Shown here: in pieces, positions 57,178 through 64,000 of the stretch
Layout: every line of letters begins with the position of its first letter
How positions within the stretch are numbered: the stretch's first letter is position 1
Source: Neoroseomonas alkaliterrae
GTDB taxonomy: Bacteria; Pseudomonadota; Alphaproteobacteria; Acetobacterales; Acetobacteraceae
Assembly (NCBI RefSeq): GCF_014199195.1
Contig: NZ_JACIJE010000003.1
Span: forward strand, 62,001-126,000
DNA length: 64,000 nt
Reading direction: 5' to 3'
Translations under genes and position numbers: made by a program
The notes under the pieces: generated by a model
The model's input: the letters and a program-made list of their open reading frames with translations, nothing else
Database searches by the model: none
Told to the model about the DNA's origin: nothing

Positions 57178-59453
57178 GCCTTGGCCACCCGCGCGCGCAC
57201 CGTCCCGGCCGCGAGGTCGATCGCCCCGCCGCTGCGGTTCCAGGCGGTGACGGTCACCACATCCGTCGCACCCACCTGGGCGAGGAAGACGACGCCGGAG
57301 GTCGAGAGCGAGAAGGACGCCGAGGCGAAGTCGCCGGGCCGGGCGCCGGGCAGCGGCACGTTCACCTGCGCCGAGCCCCCGGCGGCGATCGAGGGCGGAT
57401 CCCAGGCGGTTTCGGCCACCAGCTCGCGCACCCCGATCGGCAGGTTCGGCTGGCCGTAGAGCAGCGCCGGCGAGAACAGCGGATCGCAGGCGAGGCGCAT
57501 CGCGCGCACCGCGTAATCCGCGCCGATGCGCACGAGGCCGATGATGGCGTAGGCAACCTCGGGCGCGAGCCTGACGACCTGCGGGCGCGTCAGCGTCGCA
57601 TCGAGCATGTCGGCAGCACCCTGGTACCAGCGCGCGGTCGGGTTCCAGACCAGCGACTGCCCCGAGGCGCGCACGCGCGGCGTGCCGGCATCGGTCAGCA
57701 GCGCGCGGTTCGCGTCGAAGCACATCACCGCAAGGCGCGGCGCATCGGCATCCACCGAGAGCGCGAACTCCCGGCAGCCCCGCGCATCCACGACGAAGCC
57801 GATGCCGCGCCCGCCGGTGAGCACCACGCCGTCATCGCCGAAGCCGAAGGCGTCGAGGGCGGGGAAGGCGAAATCGGCGAGCGTGCCCGGCGTTCCCGCG
57901 ACGTTCGAGGAAAGGCAGGCCAGCCGCTCGAAGCCCCATTCGGTATTGGACCAGCGGATGCGCGCGGCGCGCAGGTTCGGCACCGCGGCCACCTCGCGCG
58001 TCGCCTCGCGGAAGGCCGCCGCCTGGTGGCTGCTGCGCACCACGGCGCCGACGCGCGTCGCGCTCGGCGCGTAGTCCACGTCCACGAGGTAGGCCTGGCT
58101 CGCCCAGGCCACCTCGTAGACATGGTCCTGCGCCGCGCCGGTGTGGCGCGCCACGAAGGGCGAGCAGCCCTCCATCCGCAGCGCGCGCGCCCAGACCGAA
58201 CGGCTGTTCACCTCGATCAGGAAGGGGATGCCGCTGATCGGCCGGTTCGCCGCCTGCAGCTCGAAGCCCGGCCCGTCGAAGACATGCCGGTTGTGCGCGA
58301 CATAGGCGCCGGGCGCGGCCGAGAAGCGCACGCCGAAGCGGTCCTTCTCGGGGTGCACCGTGCTGCCGATGGCGAAATGCCCGCCATAGTAGCGCACCGA
58401 GGTGTTCCAGCCCGCCGCCGTCTCGGTCCGCACGTCGAGCCCGATCCGGTTGTTGACGATGCGCCCGAGGATGAGCGTGCTGTCCTCGAAGCCGCGCTCG
58501 ACGCCGAGGGTGCGGATTCCGATGGTGAAGCCCTCGACCTGGCGGATCTCGACCAGCGAGGCATCGAGGTTGCGCAGGACGAGGCCGATATCCGCCTCGT
58601 TCTCCCAGTCGGAAAGGCTCGCGCGCAGCACGCGCAGCCCCTCGTAGCGCTTGGTCGCGTTGCGCACCGCGGCGCCGTCGCCGATCGTCAGCGCGGTGGC
58701 GCCGGCGGGCCCGGCATAGAGGATGGCGCCGTGCATGATCAGCCCCGCGGCACCCCCGCCCAGCGTCAGCGGCTGGGTGGTGCGGAAGGTGCCCTCCCCG
58801 ATCACCAGCACGCGGCCGGAGGCGGCGGCGGCGGCCATGGCGGCGGCGAGCGCGGGGCCGTCATCGGTCACGCCGTCGCCGGTCGCGCCGAAGTCGCGCG
58901 CCGTCAGTCGCTCGGCGAGCTTGTCCTCGACCGAGCGCGGCACGCCGCCGGGAAAGGGCACGCCGATCGTCGCCGTGCCGCGGTCGAACACCGTGAGGTC
59001 GCCCACGGAATCGAAGCCCAGCACGCGGTTCGCCCGCGCGGCGCGCAGCGGCAGCACGAGCCCGCCGGTGTCGGACGGATCGAGCCGCACCGCGCCCGCC
59101 ACCTCGTCGGCCACCTGCTGGATGGCGGCGACCTGGTAGTCGAGCTCGTCGTTCAGCGTGCGCGCGCGCAGCACGCCGTTGTCCTGGAAGTCGGTGGCGC
59201 GCGCGATCTTCAGCCGGCGGCGCAGCGTCACGCGCGTGCCGGCGGCGGGCGGCTCGGCGAAGGTCACGGTCCCGCCTTCGGACGCGCCGGCACCCGAGAC
59301 CGTCGCGCCGCCCGCCAGCGCCGCGCCGTCGAGCAGGATCTCGAGGTCGCCTTCCGCGAAGATGGGGAAGGGAAAGGTGAAGGCGGTCAGGACGCCGTCC
59401 GCGACATACTGCACGCGCGGCGCGATGTCGCCGATCGTGATGTGTTCGGCCAT
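57174..59453 (-). CDS. tail fibre/tail spike with T7 gp17-like N-terminus
   Basis: This 759-residue protein has an N-terminal virion-attachment domain typical of T7 gp17 ('YVADGVLTAFTFPFPIFAEGDLEILLDG', 'RTLNDELDYQVAAIQQVADE' as separate blocks). Then 'TARDFGATGDGVTDDGPALAAAM' opens a pectate-lyase-like beta-helix domain, as in tail spikes that cut surface polysaccharide. The C-terminal part looks like a galactose-binding or jelly-roll region. ATG at 59453, after GAGGA, is the likely start; a longer frame has no support. It sits between the small internal protein and the terminase genes. Confidence 0.87.
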   Translation of the reverse strand: MAEHITIGDIAPRVQYVADGVLTAFTFPFPIFAEGDLEILLDGAALAGGATVSGAGASEGGTVTFAEPPAAGTRVTLRRRLKIARATDFQDNGVLRARTLNDELDYQVAAIQQVADEVAGAVRLDPSDTGGLVLPLRAARANRVLGFDSVGDLTVFDRGTATIGVPFPGGVPRSVEDKLAERLTARDFGATGDGVTDDGPALAAAMAAAAASGRVLVIGEGTFRTTQPLTLGGGAAGLIMHGAILYAGPAGATALTIGDGAAVRNATKRYEGLRVLRASLSDWENEADIGLVLRNLDASLVEIRQVEGFTIGIRTLGVERGFEDSTLILGRIVNNRIGLDVRTETAAGWNTSVRYYGGHFAIGSTVHPEKDRFGVRFSAAPGAYVAHNRHVFDGPGFELQAANRPISGIPFLIEVNSRSVWARALRMEGCSPFVARHTGAAQDHVYEVAWASQAYLVDVDYAPSATRVGAVVRSSHQAAAFREATREVAAVPNLRAARIRWSNTEWGFERLACLSSNVAGTPGTLADFAFPALDAFGFGDDGVVLTGGRGIGFVVDARGCREFALSVDADAPRLAVMCFDANRALLTDAGTPRVRASGQSLVWNPTARWYQGAADMLDATLTRPQVVRLAPEVAYAIIGLVRIGADYAVRAMRLACDPLFSPALLYGQPNLPIGVRELVAETAWDPPSIAAGGSAQVNVPLPGARPGDFASASFSLSTSGVVFLAQVGATDVVTVTAWNRSGGAIDLAAGTVRARVAKA

Positions 59454-59496
59454 GGGTGGTCCTCGGGTTCGTGTGGGGTGGCGGCGCGGCCGCGGG

Positions 59497-59937
59497 TCAG
59501 TCGAGCAGGCTGCGCACGGCGCCGCCGAGGCTCTGCCCGGCACGCAGGAAGCTGTTCAGGCTGCCATCGGGCGCGAGCAGCGAGCGCCGGCCGGCGGCGA
59601 GCCGCGCGCCGGTGATCGCGGCGTCCTCCCGCGCGTCCTGCGCCGCATCCTGGCGCAGCCCGGCGGCAAGCGCGGCGGCCGAGCCCTCGTCGGGCGCCAC
59701 GCCGCCTGCCGCGAGCCGCGCGCGCGCCGCGGCGATGGTTCGCGCGAGGCGCTGCTGGCGCTCGCGCTCGTTCGCCGCGGCCTGGAGATCGGCCTGTTCC
59801 TGCTGCGCGGCCTGTTGCTGGCGCAGGTTCTCCTGCTGGGCGCGGGCCTGCGCCTTCTGCTGCTGGCCCTGCCGGACCTGGCCATAGACGGCGAGGCCCG
59901 TGCCGACGAGCGAGGCGATGGAGGCGAGCTGGGCCAT
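59497..59937 (-). CDS. internal-virion-protein-like small Gln/Ala-rich protein (gp14-like)
   Basis: This 146-residue protein starts with a hydrophobic segment ('LASIASLVGTGLAVYGQV') and is then rich in Gln and Ala ('RQGQQQKAQARAQQENLRQQQ'), with a long helix, much like gp14-type internal virion proteins of T7-like phages, which enter the cell envelope on infection. It overlaps the tail tubular B gene (TGATG). The next gene is the tail fibre, so the large core proteins that follow in T7 are missing here. Confidence 0.68.
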   Translation of the reverse strand: MAQLASIASLVGTGLAVYGQVRQGQQQKAQARAQQENLRQQQAAQQEQADLQAAANERERQQRLARTIAAARARLAAGGVAPDEGSAAALAAGLRQDAAQDAREDAAITGARLAAGRRSLLAPDGSLNSFLRAGQSLGGAVRSLLD

Positions 59938-61814
59938 CAGTCGGTCATCCTGATCTCGGTGGTGACGGAAAGCAGCGTGAAGGGCAGCGGCGTCTCGCCC
60001 TCGATGCGCCAGAGAGGCCGCAGCCGGTCGCGCCGCCAGCCGAGGCCGCGCAGCGTCACGTCGCCGGTGAAGCGCGGCGGCGGCGCATCGAGCAGCGGCG
60101 TGTCGAGCCGGCGGAAGGAGACGGGCTCGGCCCCTCGCCCGAGATCCACCGACAGCGCCGCCGTGCCGAGCAGGCGGAAGGTGACCGCCACGAGGCGCAG
60201 CGGCCCTGTCGCCGCGGCGGTGGCGGAAACGAGGTCGGGCGGCAGCGGCTCGACCTCGTGGCGGAAGGCGAGGCCGATCTCGACGCTTGCCGCCGGCGGG
60301 TCGAGCACGACGCGCCCGTCGAGCACCGTCCCGGGAGCACGCGGCGCGCCGTCAGCCAGGATGCCGACCTCGCGCCCCTCGAGATGCGCAAGCCCGCTCC
60401 AGCTCTCCTGCGGCGACGCGGCGCTGCCCGTCAGCGCGGCATCGAGCGCGAGGCCGGGCTCGAAGCGTTCGAGGGCGAAGGCGCCGTCGCGCTCGGTCAG
60501 CACCCAGACGGTGCCCTCGGATTCCGCCACCGCGCGGAACGCGCCCTGCGTCTCCTGCCGCGTCCAGGCCGTGACCTGCTCGGCGCGATAGAGCGTGAGC
60601 GTGCCGATGCTGCCATCGGCCATGACCAGGTGCAGCAGCCGCTCCTTCTGGTCATAGGCCATCGAGACAGGCCCGTTGACGAGATGCCGCGCGAGGATGG
60701 CGAGGTCGTTCGCCTGGTAGGCCTGCGCCACGTCGGTATAGGCGAATTCGTGCACGCCCTGCCCGCCGCGCGCGACGAAGACGGTCGCACCGTCCACGTC
60801 CACAGGCGGGATCAGCCGGTCCACCGGCGAGCCCACGCGCGTCTGCCGGTTGAGCTGAATGCTCGCCGGCGTCAGCGGATCGCCGCTGACCATCCACTCA
60901 GCGCCCGAGGTGAAGACCTGCAGGTGCCGCCCCGAGAACAGGCCGCGGATCGCGTTCACCTGGTCGGACACCAGGCCGAACTCGATCGCCTCGTCGTCGA
61001 GCCCGGTGCCCATGTCGAAGTTGAACAGGTCCCCGGTGCGCGACAGCCAGAGCCGGTTGGGCAGGTCGCGCGAGCCGCCGATCACCAGCCGGTCCTGGTG
61101 GAAGCAGCAGGTCACCGGCCAGCCGCGCGCCGCGCTGAAGGCGGATTCGTCCCAGTCGGTGATGGGGCCGGTGCCGGTGAGCGTCTCCTCCACCGTCGCC
61201 GCGACCTGCGTGCCGCCGATGACGGTGCCGATGACGAGCCGCCGGCCGCCGATGCGCAGCCGCGCCCCCGCATGGCCGGGCAGGAACACCGCCGCATCCG
61301 CGCTGACGACGACATTGCCCGAGACGCCGCTGGTCCAGAGGTTCACGGCCGGATCGGCGAAGCGGAAGAACGGCTCGCGCAGGAACCCCCAGGGCGCGAT
61401 CGTCCAGCCGGAGGGCGTGCGCGTCACGCGCTGCGGCGGCATCTCCGGATGGACGAGCAGCAGCGTGTCGGCATTCTGGGTGAAGCCGATCTGCGGCAGC
61501 ATCGCCCCGCTCCAGGGGCCGGGCAGGGTCGCGACCACCGCATCGCCCTGGAACACCTGCAGCGCGCCGGCGCTCAGCACCATCAGGTAGGTCTGCTCGG
61601 TGTTGAACTCGAAGGGGATGAGCCGCGCGGGACCGGGCAGCGTCGTGACGTGGCGCAGGCCGGGCCGGCGGGTCAGGCCGCCGGTCGGCTGGATGAACAC
61701 GTTGCGCAGGCGCCGCGCGCCGTTCTCGAAGGCGCGCAGGTCCGGCCGGCCGAGCAGCTCGGGCGCGAGCTCGCCCGCCGCGAAGCTGGTCTTGGCGCGC
61801 TTGATGCTCGGCAT
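59937..61814 (-). CDS. tail tubular protein B-like (T7 gp12 position)
   Basis: This 625-residue protein has the start 'KRAKTSFAAGELAPELLGRPDL' and 'NGARRLRNVFIQPTGGLTRRPG', which are typical of the nozzle/tail tubular proteins of T7-like and related podoviruses, followed by beta-rich sequence including 'PVTCCFHQDRLVIGGSRDLPNRLWLS'. Three bases separate it from the tail tubular A gene. In the virion it would form the distal tail nozzle. Confidence 0.85.
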   Translation of the reverse strand: MPSIKRAKTSFAAGELAPELLGRPDLRAFENGARRLRNVFIQPTGGLTRRPGLRHVTTLPGPARLIPFEFNTEQTYLMVLSAGALQVFQGDAVVATLPGPWSGAMLPQIGFTQNADTLLLVHPEMPPQRVTRTPSGWTIAPWGFLREPFFRFADPAVNLWTSGVSGNVVVSADAAVFLPGHAGARLRIGGRRLVIGTVIGGTQVAATVEETLTGTGPITDWDESAFSAARGWPVTCCFHQDRLVIGGSRDLPNRLWLSRTGDLFNFDMGTGLDDEAIEFGLVSDQVNAIRGLFSGRHLQVFTSGAEWMVSGDPLTPASIQLNRQTRVGSPVDRLIPPVDVDGATVFVARGGQGVHEFAYTDVAQAYQANDLAILARHLVNGPVSMAYDQKERLLHLVMADGSIGTLTLYRAEQVTAWTRQETQGAFRAVAESEGTVWVLTERDGAFALERFEPGLALDAALTGSAASPQESWSGLAHLEGREVGILADGAPRAPGTVLDGRVVLDPPAASVEIGLAFRHEVEPLPPDLVSATAAATGPLRLVAVTFRLLGTAALSVDLGRGAEPVSFRRLDTPLLDAPPPRFTGDVTLRGLGWRRDRLRPLWRIEGETPLPFTLLSVTTEIRMTD

Positions 61815-61817
61815 GGC

Positions 61818-62387
61818 TCAGCCCCGCACGCTGATGAGCGGGAAGCCCTCGAGCACGCGCGCGCTCGCCTGCTGGCTGTCGGACTGCCGCGCGACGCGCA
61901 GCTCCGCCTCGGCCAGGCGGAACAGCATCTCCGCGCGGGAGGAGTTCTCGGTCAGCGGGATGCAGAACTCCGCGGCGAGGCGGGCGACGAGGGCGGAGGC
62001 GAAGAAGGGCGGAAAGGCGCTCTCGTCCGGGCGGAACACGTAAGTCAGCGCGACCGATTCGGCGTCGGTGAAGAGCCGGTCCTCCTGGATGCGGTAGACG
62101 ATGCCGCGCGCGCGCCCCGCCGTGCCGGCCGAGAGGGCGCGCAGGAAGCCCGCGGGAAGCTGGAAGGCATGCGCGAAATCCGCGCGCGGCACGGCCGAGA
62201 GGCGCGGCAGCGCCGCCTGCGCGGTGGCGAAGGACCAGGGATGGGCGGAGAGCAGCGCGTCGCGGGTGCCGGGATAGAGATTGGCCGCGACTTCGGCCTC
62301 GGCCGTGCCCTCGTCGAGCGAGGCGACCGGCTGCGCGCCGATCCTGAGCAGCGCGCGCGAGCAGAGCGCGAGGGCGGAGAGCGCCAT
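61818..62387 (-). CDS. tail tubular protein A-like (T7 gp11 position)
   Basis: This 189-residue protein starts 'LSALALCSRALLRIGAQPVASLDEGTAEAEVAANLYPGTRDALLSAHPWSFAT' in consecutive motifs and ends 'GFPLISVRG', a pattern of gp11-like adaptor proteins. It would join portal and nozzle. It follows the capsid gene after a strong hairpin (62429-62455) and precedes tail tubular B, the same order as T7 genes 10, 11 and 12. Confidence 0.83.
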   Translation of the reverse strand: MALSALALCSRALLRIGAQPVASLDEGTAEAEVAANLYPGTRDALLSAHPWSFATAQAALPRLSAVPRADFAHAFQLPAGFLRALSAGTAGRARGIVYRIQEDRLFTDAESVALTYVFRPDESAFPPFFASALVARLAAEFCIPLTENSSRAEMLFRLAEAELRVARQSDSQQASARVLEGFPLISVRG

Positions 62388-62428
62388 CGGTGGGAAACTC
62401 CTGGTTGTCGCGGGAGAAGGCAGGGTGT

Positions 62429-62455
62429 GCCGGGGGAGGACGCCCCTCCCCCGGC
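62429..62455 (-). terminator. strong stem-loop after the major capsid gene
   Basis: A perfect 11-bp stem (62429-62439 with 62445-62455; left arm GCCGGGGGAGG) closes a 5-nt loop, 7 bp after the capsid stop in the direction of transcription. T7 has its late terminator at this same place, between genes 10 and 11. No U-run follows, so it may attenuate rather than stop transcription, lowering tail-gene expression relative to capsid. Confidence 0.6.
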
Positions 62456-62462
62456 CGCGCCG

Positions 62463-63296
62463 TCACTCCTTGGCGCGCATGCGCACGACGCCCGCCGGGT
62501 CGATCATCACCGCGCCCTGGGACATCATGTTGTTCACGAAGTGCGCGGCGCGGTCGCCGTGCCAGGTGATGTCGGTCACCACCTCGCTCGCCACCGCATG
62601 GCCGATCGCCGTCTTGTGGTAGAAGTAGCAGTAGCGCAGCGTGCCCGCCTTGGTCAGGCCGGAATGCGGCATCCACAGCGCGCCGAGCCAGCGTTTGGCT
62701 TGCGTGCCCTTCCACGGCAGCGCGTCGTCGCCCACGTAGTCGGCGCGCGCGAACTCGTCGATCGAGAGCAGCTCGCTCCACTGCTTCCAGCCGACCACGG
62801 CGAAGCGGTTGCCGTCGTCGGGCACGTCGGCCGCGCCGAGCATCTCGAAGGCCATCAGCACCTTCTGCCGGGTCAGCCCGTCATTGTCGGTCAGGCCGGT
62901 GCCGGTGCCGGTCGCCTCCGCGGTGGCGGTGTCGAGGGCGGCGACGATCAGCTCGTCCGTCTTGCGCCCCAGCGCATAGGCGCCGGCATTGGCGATGACG
63001 GTGCGCTCGTCGATGTTGGACTTGATCTCGTCGAGCCGGTCGATCCACTCGCCCGCGTAGTAGTCCTGCAGGAAGCACTCGGCGTTCGAGTATTCGAGGT
63101 TCATCACCGGCACGACGCCGTTGCGCGCCTTGGCCGCGGCCGTGCCCTTGCCGACGCGCGGGAAGATGGTGGAGGCGCCCTTGACGCCCGTCTTGGAGCG
63201 CACGGTGGGGCGCAGCTTGCTGCCCTGGCGCTGGTAGGCCTCGGCGACCTCGGCCTCGAACTGCTTCACGAAGGCCTGCTCGATGGTGCCCGACAT
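62463..63296 (-). CDS. phage major capsid protein
   Basis: This 277-residue protein is read as the major capsid protein because of position and pattern: N-terminal 'EQAFVKQFEAEVAEAYQRQGSKLRPTV' then beta-rich body with 'FLQDYYAGEWIDRLDEIKSNIDERTVIANAGAYALGRKTDELI' (a spine-helix and P-domain-like stretch, in short blocks) and 'MIDPAGVVRMRAKE' at the end. It follows the scaffold-like gene and precedes the tail genes, as in podoviruses. AAGGAAA precedes the ATG at 63296. Confidence 0.83.
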   Translation of the reverse strand: MSGTIEQAFVKQFEAEVAEAYQRQGSKLRPTVRSKTGVKGASTIFPRVGKGTAAAKARNGVVPVMNLEYSNAECFLQDYYAGEWIDRLDEIKSNIDERTVIANAGAYALGRKTDELIVAALDTATAEATGTGTGLTDNDGLTRQKVLMAFEMLGAADVPDDGNRFAVVGWKQWSELLSIDEFARADYVGDDALPWKGTQAKRWLGALWMPHSGLTKAGTLRYCYFYHKTAIGHAVASEVVTDITWHGDRAAHFVNNMMSQGAVMIDPAGVVRMRAKE

Positions 63297-63417
63297 GCGG
63301 GTTTCCTTTCATGCGATGGGTGCGGGGGATGCGCCGCGCTCCGGTTGGCCGCGAGCGGGCCGGGCGGGGACGCGGCCCGCGCGCCGGAGGGCCGGTTCTG
63401 CGCGGGCGGGAACGGAC

Positions 63418-63459
63418 GGGGCGGGCGGCGCTGCCTCTCTGCGGCGCGCCGCCCGCCCC
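63418..63459 (-). repeat. large perfect stem-loop in the scaffold-capsid gap
   Basis: A perfect 14-bp stem (63418-63431 with 63446-63459) and a 14-nt loop lie inside the 243-bp gap between the scaffold-like gene (ends 63540) and the capsid start (63296). The only sizeable gap in the cassette thus holds a structure that could be a processing site, terminator or packaging-related element. I see no promoter in the rest of this gap. Confidence 0.5.
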
Positions 63460-63539
63460 CGGGCCTCCGCGCGGTCACGCGCGGGGCCGCCGGCGGGGCG
63501 AGCCGAGGGGGAGGCGCTCAAGCCCCGCCGGAAGGCGGA

Positions 63540-64000
63540 TCAGCCGCCGACCAGGCGGCGGAAGCCGTCGGTCACGCGGCGGACGAACTCGGGCTCGCGC
63601 GTGCGCCAATAGCGCGGGTCGCGCATCATCGCGCGCAGCTCCGCCTCGTCGGCGGCCGACGGCGCATCGGCGCGGCGGGCGAGGCCCGGCTCCTTGCCCT
63701 CCATCATCCGGTGCAGCGCGATCACGCCCTCGGCGGTGGTGGAGAGCGCCTCCATCACCGGCGGCGGCAGGTTGGCGCGGCCCCAGGCGGCGATCTGCGC
63801 GGCGATGCGGCGGAATCGCTCCTCGCCGCCGAAATGCTCGCGCAGCTTCTCGACCTGGCGCTCGGCCTCGAACTGCGAGGCGGCCTCGGCGATCAGCGGC
63901 AGCAGGCGCTCGGCGGCGAGGTCGTAGACGAGCTGCGCCTGGGCGCAGGTGAAGCCGGCCTCGTGCAGGCGGCGGTTCACCTCGTCATCGGCGCCGCACA
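63540..64000 (-). CDS. phage capsid-assembly scaffold-like protein, C-terminal part
   Basis: The last 152 residues of a leftward gene that continues past the window end. The visible C-terminus includes 'EAASQFEAERQVEKLREHFGG' and 'AELRAMMRDPRYWRTREPEFVRRVTDGFRRLVGG' (seen in short blocks), where 'MRDPRYW' is the recurrent capsid-binding tail motif of T7-like scaffold proteins. Its position before the major capsid gene agrees with T7 gene 9. An internal GTG at 63978-63980 is not needed as start because the frame is open to the window edge. Confidence 0.72.
   Translation of the reverse strand, partial: CGADDEVNRRLHEAGFTCAQAQLVYDLAAERLLPLIAEAASQFEAERQVEKLREHFGGEERFRRIAAQIAAWGRANLPPPVMEALSTTAEGVIALHRMMEGKEPGLARRADAPSAADEAELRAMMRDPRYWRTREPEFVRRVTDGFRRLVGG

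Noticed and set aside
54370..64000. A Rhodobacter-capsulatus-type gene-transfer agent
   Set aside because: That element is siphovirus-like with HK97-type head and tape-measure genes. The genes here are of the T7 podoviral type and order, with no tape measure or major tail protein.

Overview
The window is very GC-rich chromosomal DNA from an alphaproteobacterium, most likely of the Rhodospirillales/Acetobacteraceae (Roseomonas-like) type. This rests on several signs: very high third-position GC, the ispH-thrB-rnhA operon, a GTTC-N7-GTTC LexA box at recA, alaS next to recA and near a eukaryote-type NADP isocitrate dehydrogenase gene, and a cyanide-insensitive-type cydAB. No rRNA, tRNA, CRISPR array or insertion sequence was recognised.

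Left part (1-22.6 kb). A gamma-glutamyltransferase fragment and an enoyl-CoA hydratase gene precede a complete phosphate-starvation operon, pstS-pstC-pstA-pstB-phoU-phoB, with a three-repeat Pho box in front of it. A Na/Pi cotransporter-like gene runs convergently into phoB. Next comes a five-gene branched-chain-type ABC transporter (binding protein, two permeases, two ATPases) followed by a cupin gene. After that lie a second enoyl-CoA hydratase, an M50 site-2-type protease, an FAD monooxygenase, a metallo-beta-lactamase-fold enzyme, icd and two membrane-protein genes.

Middle part (22.6-54.3 kb). alaS is translationally coupled to a DmpA-type P1 peptidase and a small exported protein. recA has a LexA box. 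A flagellar export/basal-body locus is split into a leftward arm (flgB-flgC-fliE-fliQ-fliR-flhB plus a hybrid sensor kinase) and a rightward arm (small unknown gene, fliO, fliP). The glycine-cleavage operon gcvT-gcvH-gcvP-nudix lies behind a tandem glycine riboswitch. Then follow ispH-thrB-rnhA, a GbsR/MarR regulator with cydA-cydB behind an FNR-type box and an adjacent palindrome, an exported VWA protein with four C-terminal repeats, a peroxiredoxin, yqgE, a glycosyltransferase-like gene of different base composition, a HAD phosphatase with pyrD, a DMT transporter and a DUF952 gene.

Right end (54.4-64.0 kb). Here lies a leftward virion-morphogenesis cassette in T7 order: scaffold-like protein (cut by the window end), major capsid protein, tail tubular A, tail tubular B, a small Gln/Ala-rich internal-virion-like protein, a tail fibre/spike with a T7 gp17-like N-terminus, a small-terminase-position protein, the T7-type large terminase, a one-TM coiled-coil protein and a cell-wall hydrolase. 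Strong hairpins flank the capsid gene, and the one after it sits where T7 has its late terminator. Genes for T7 gp15/gp16-like core proteins are absent, and no integrase or phage polymerase gene is seen. The cassette has host-like composition. It may be a prophage, a decaying remnant or a domesticated particle; its other end lies beyond this window.
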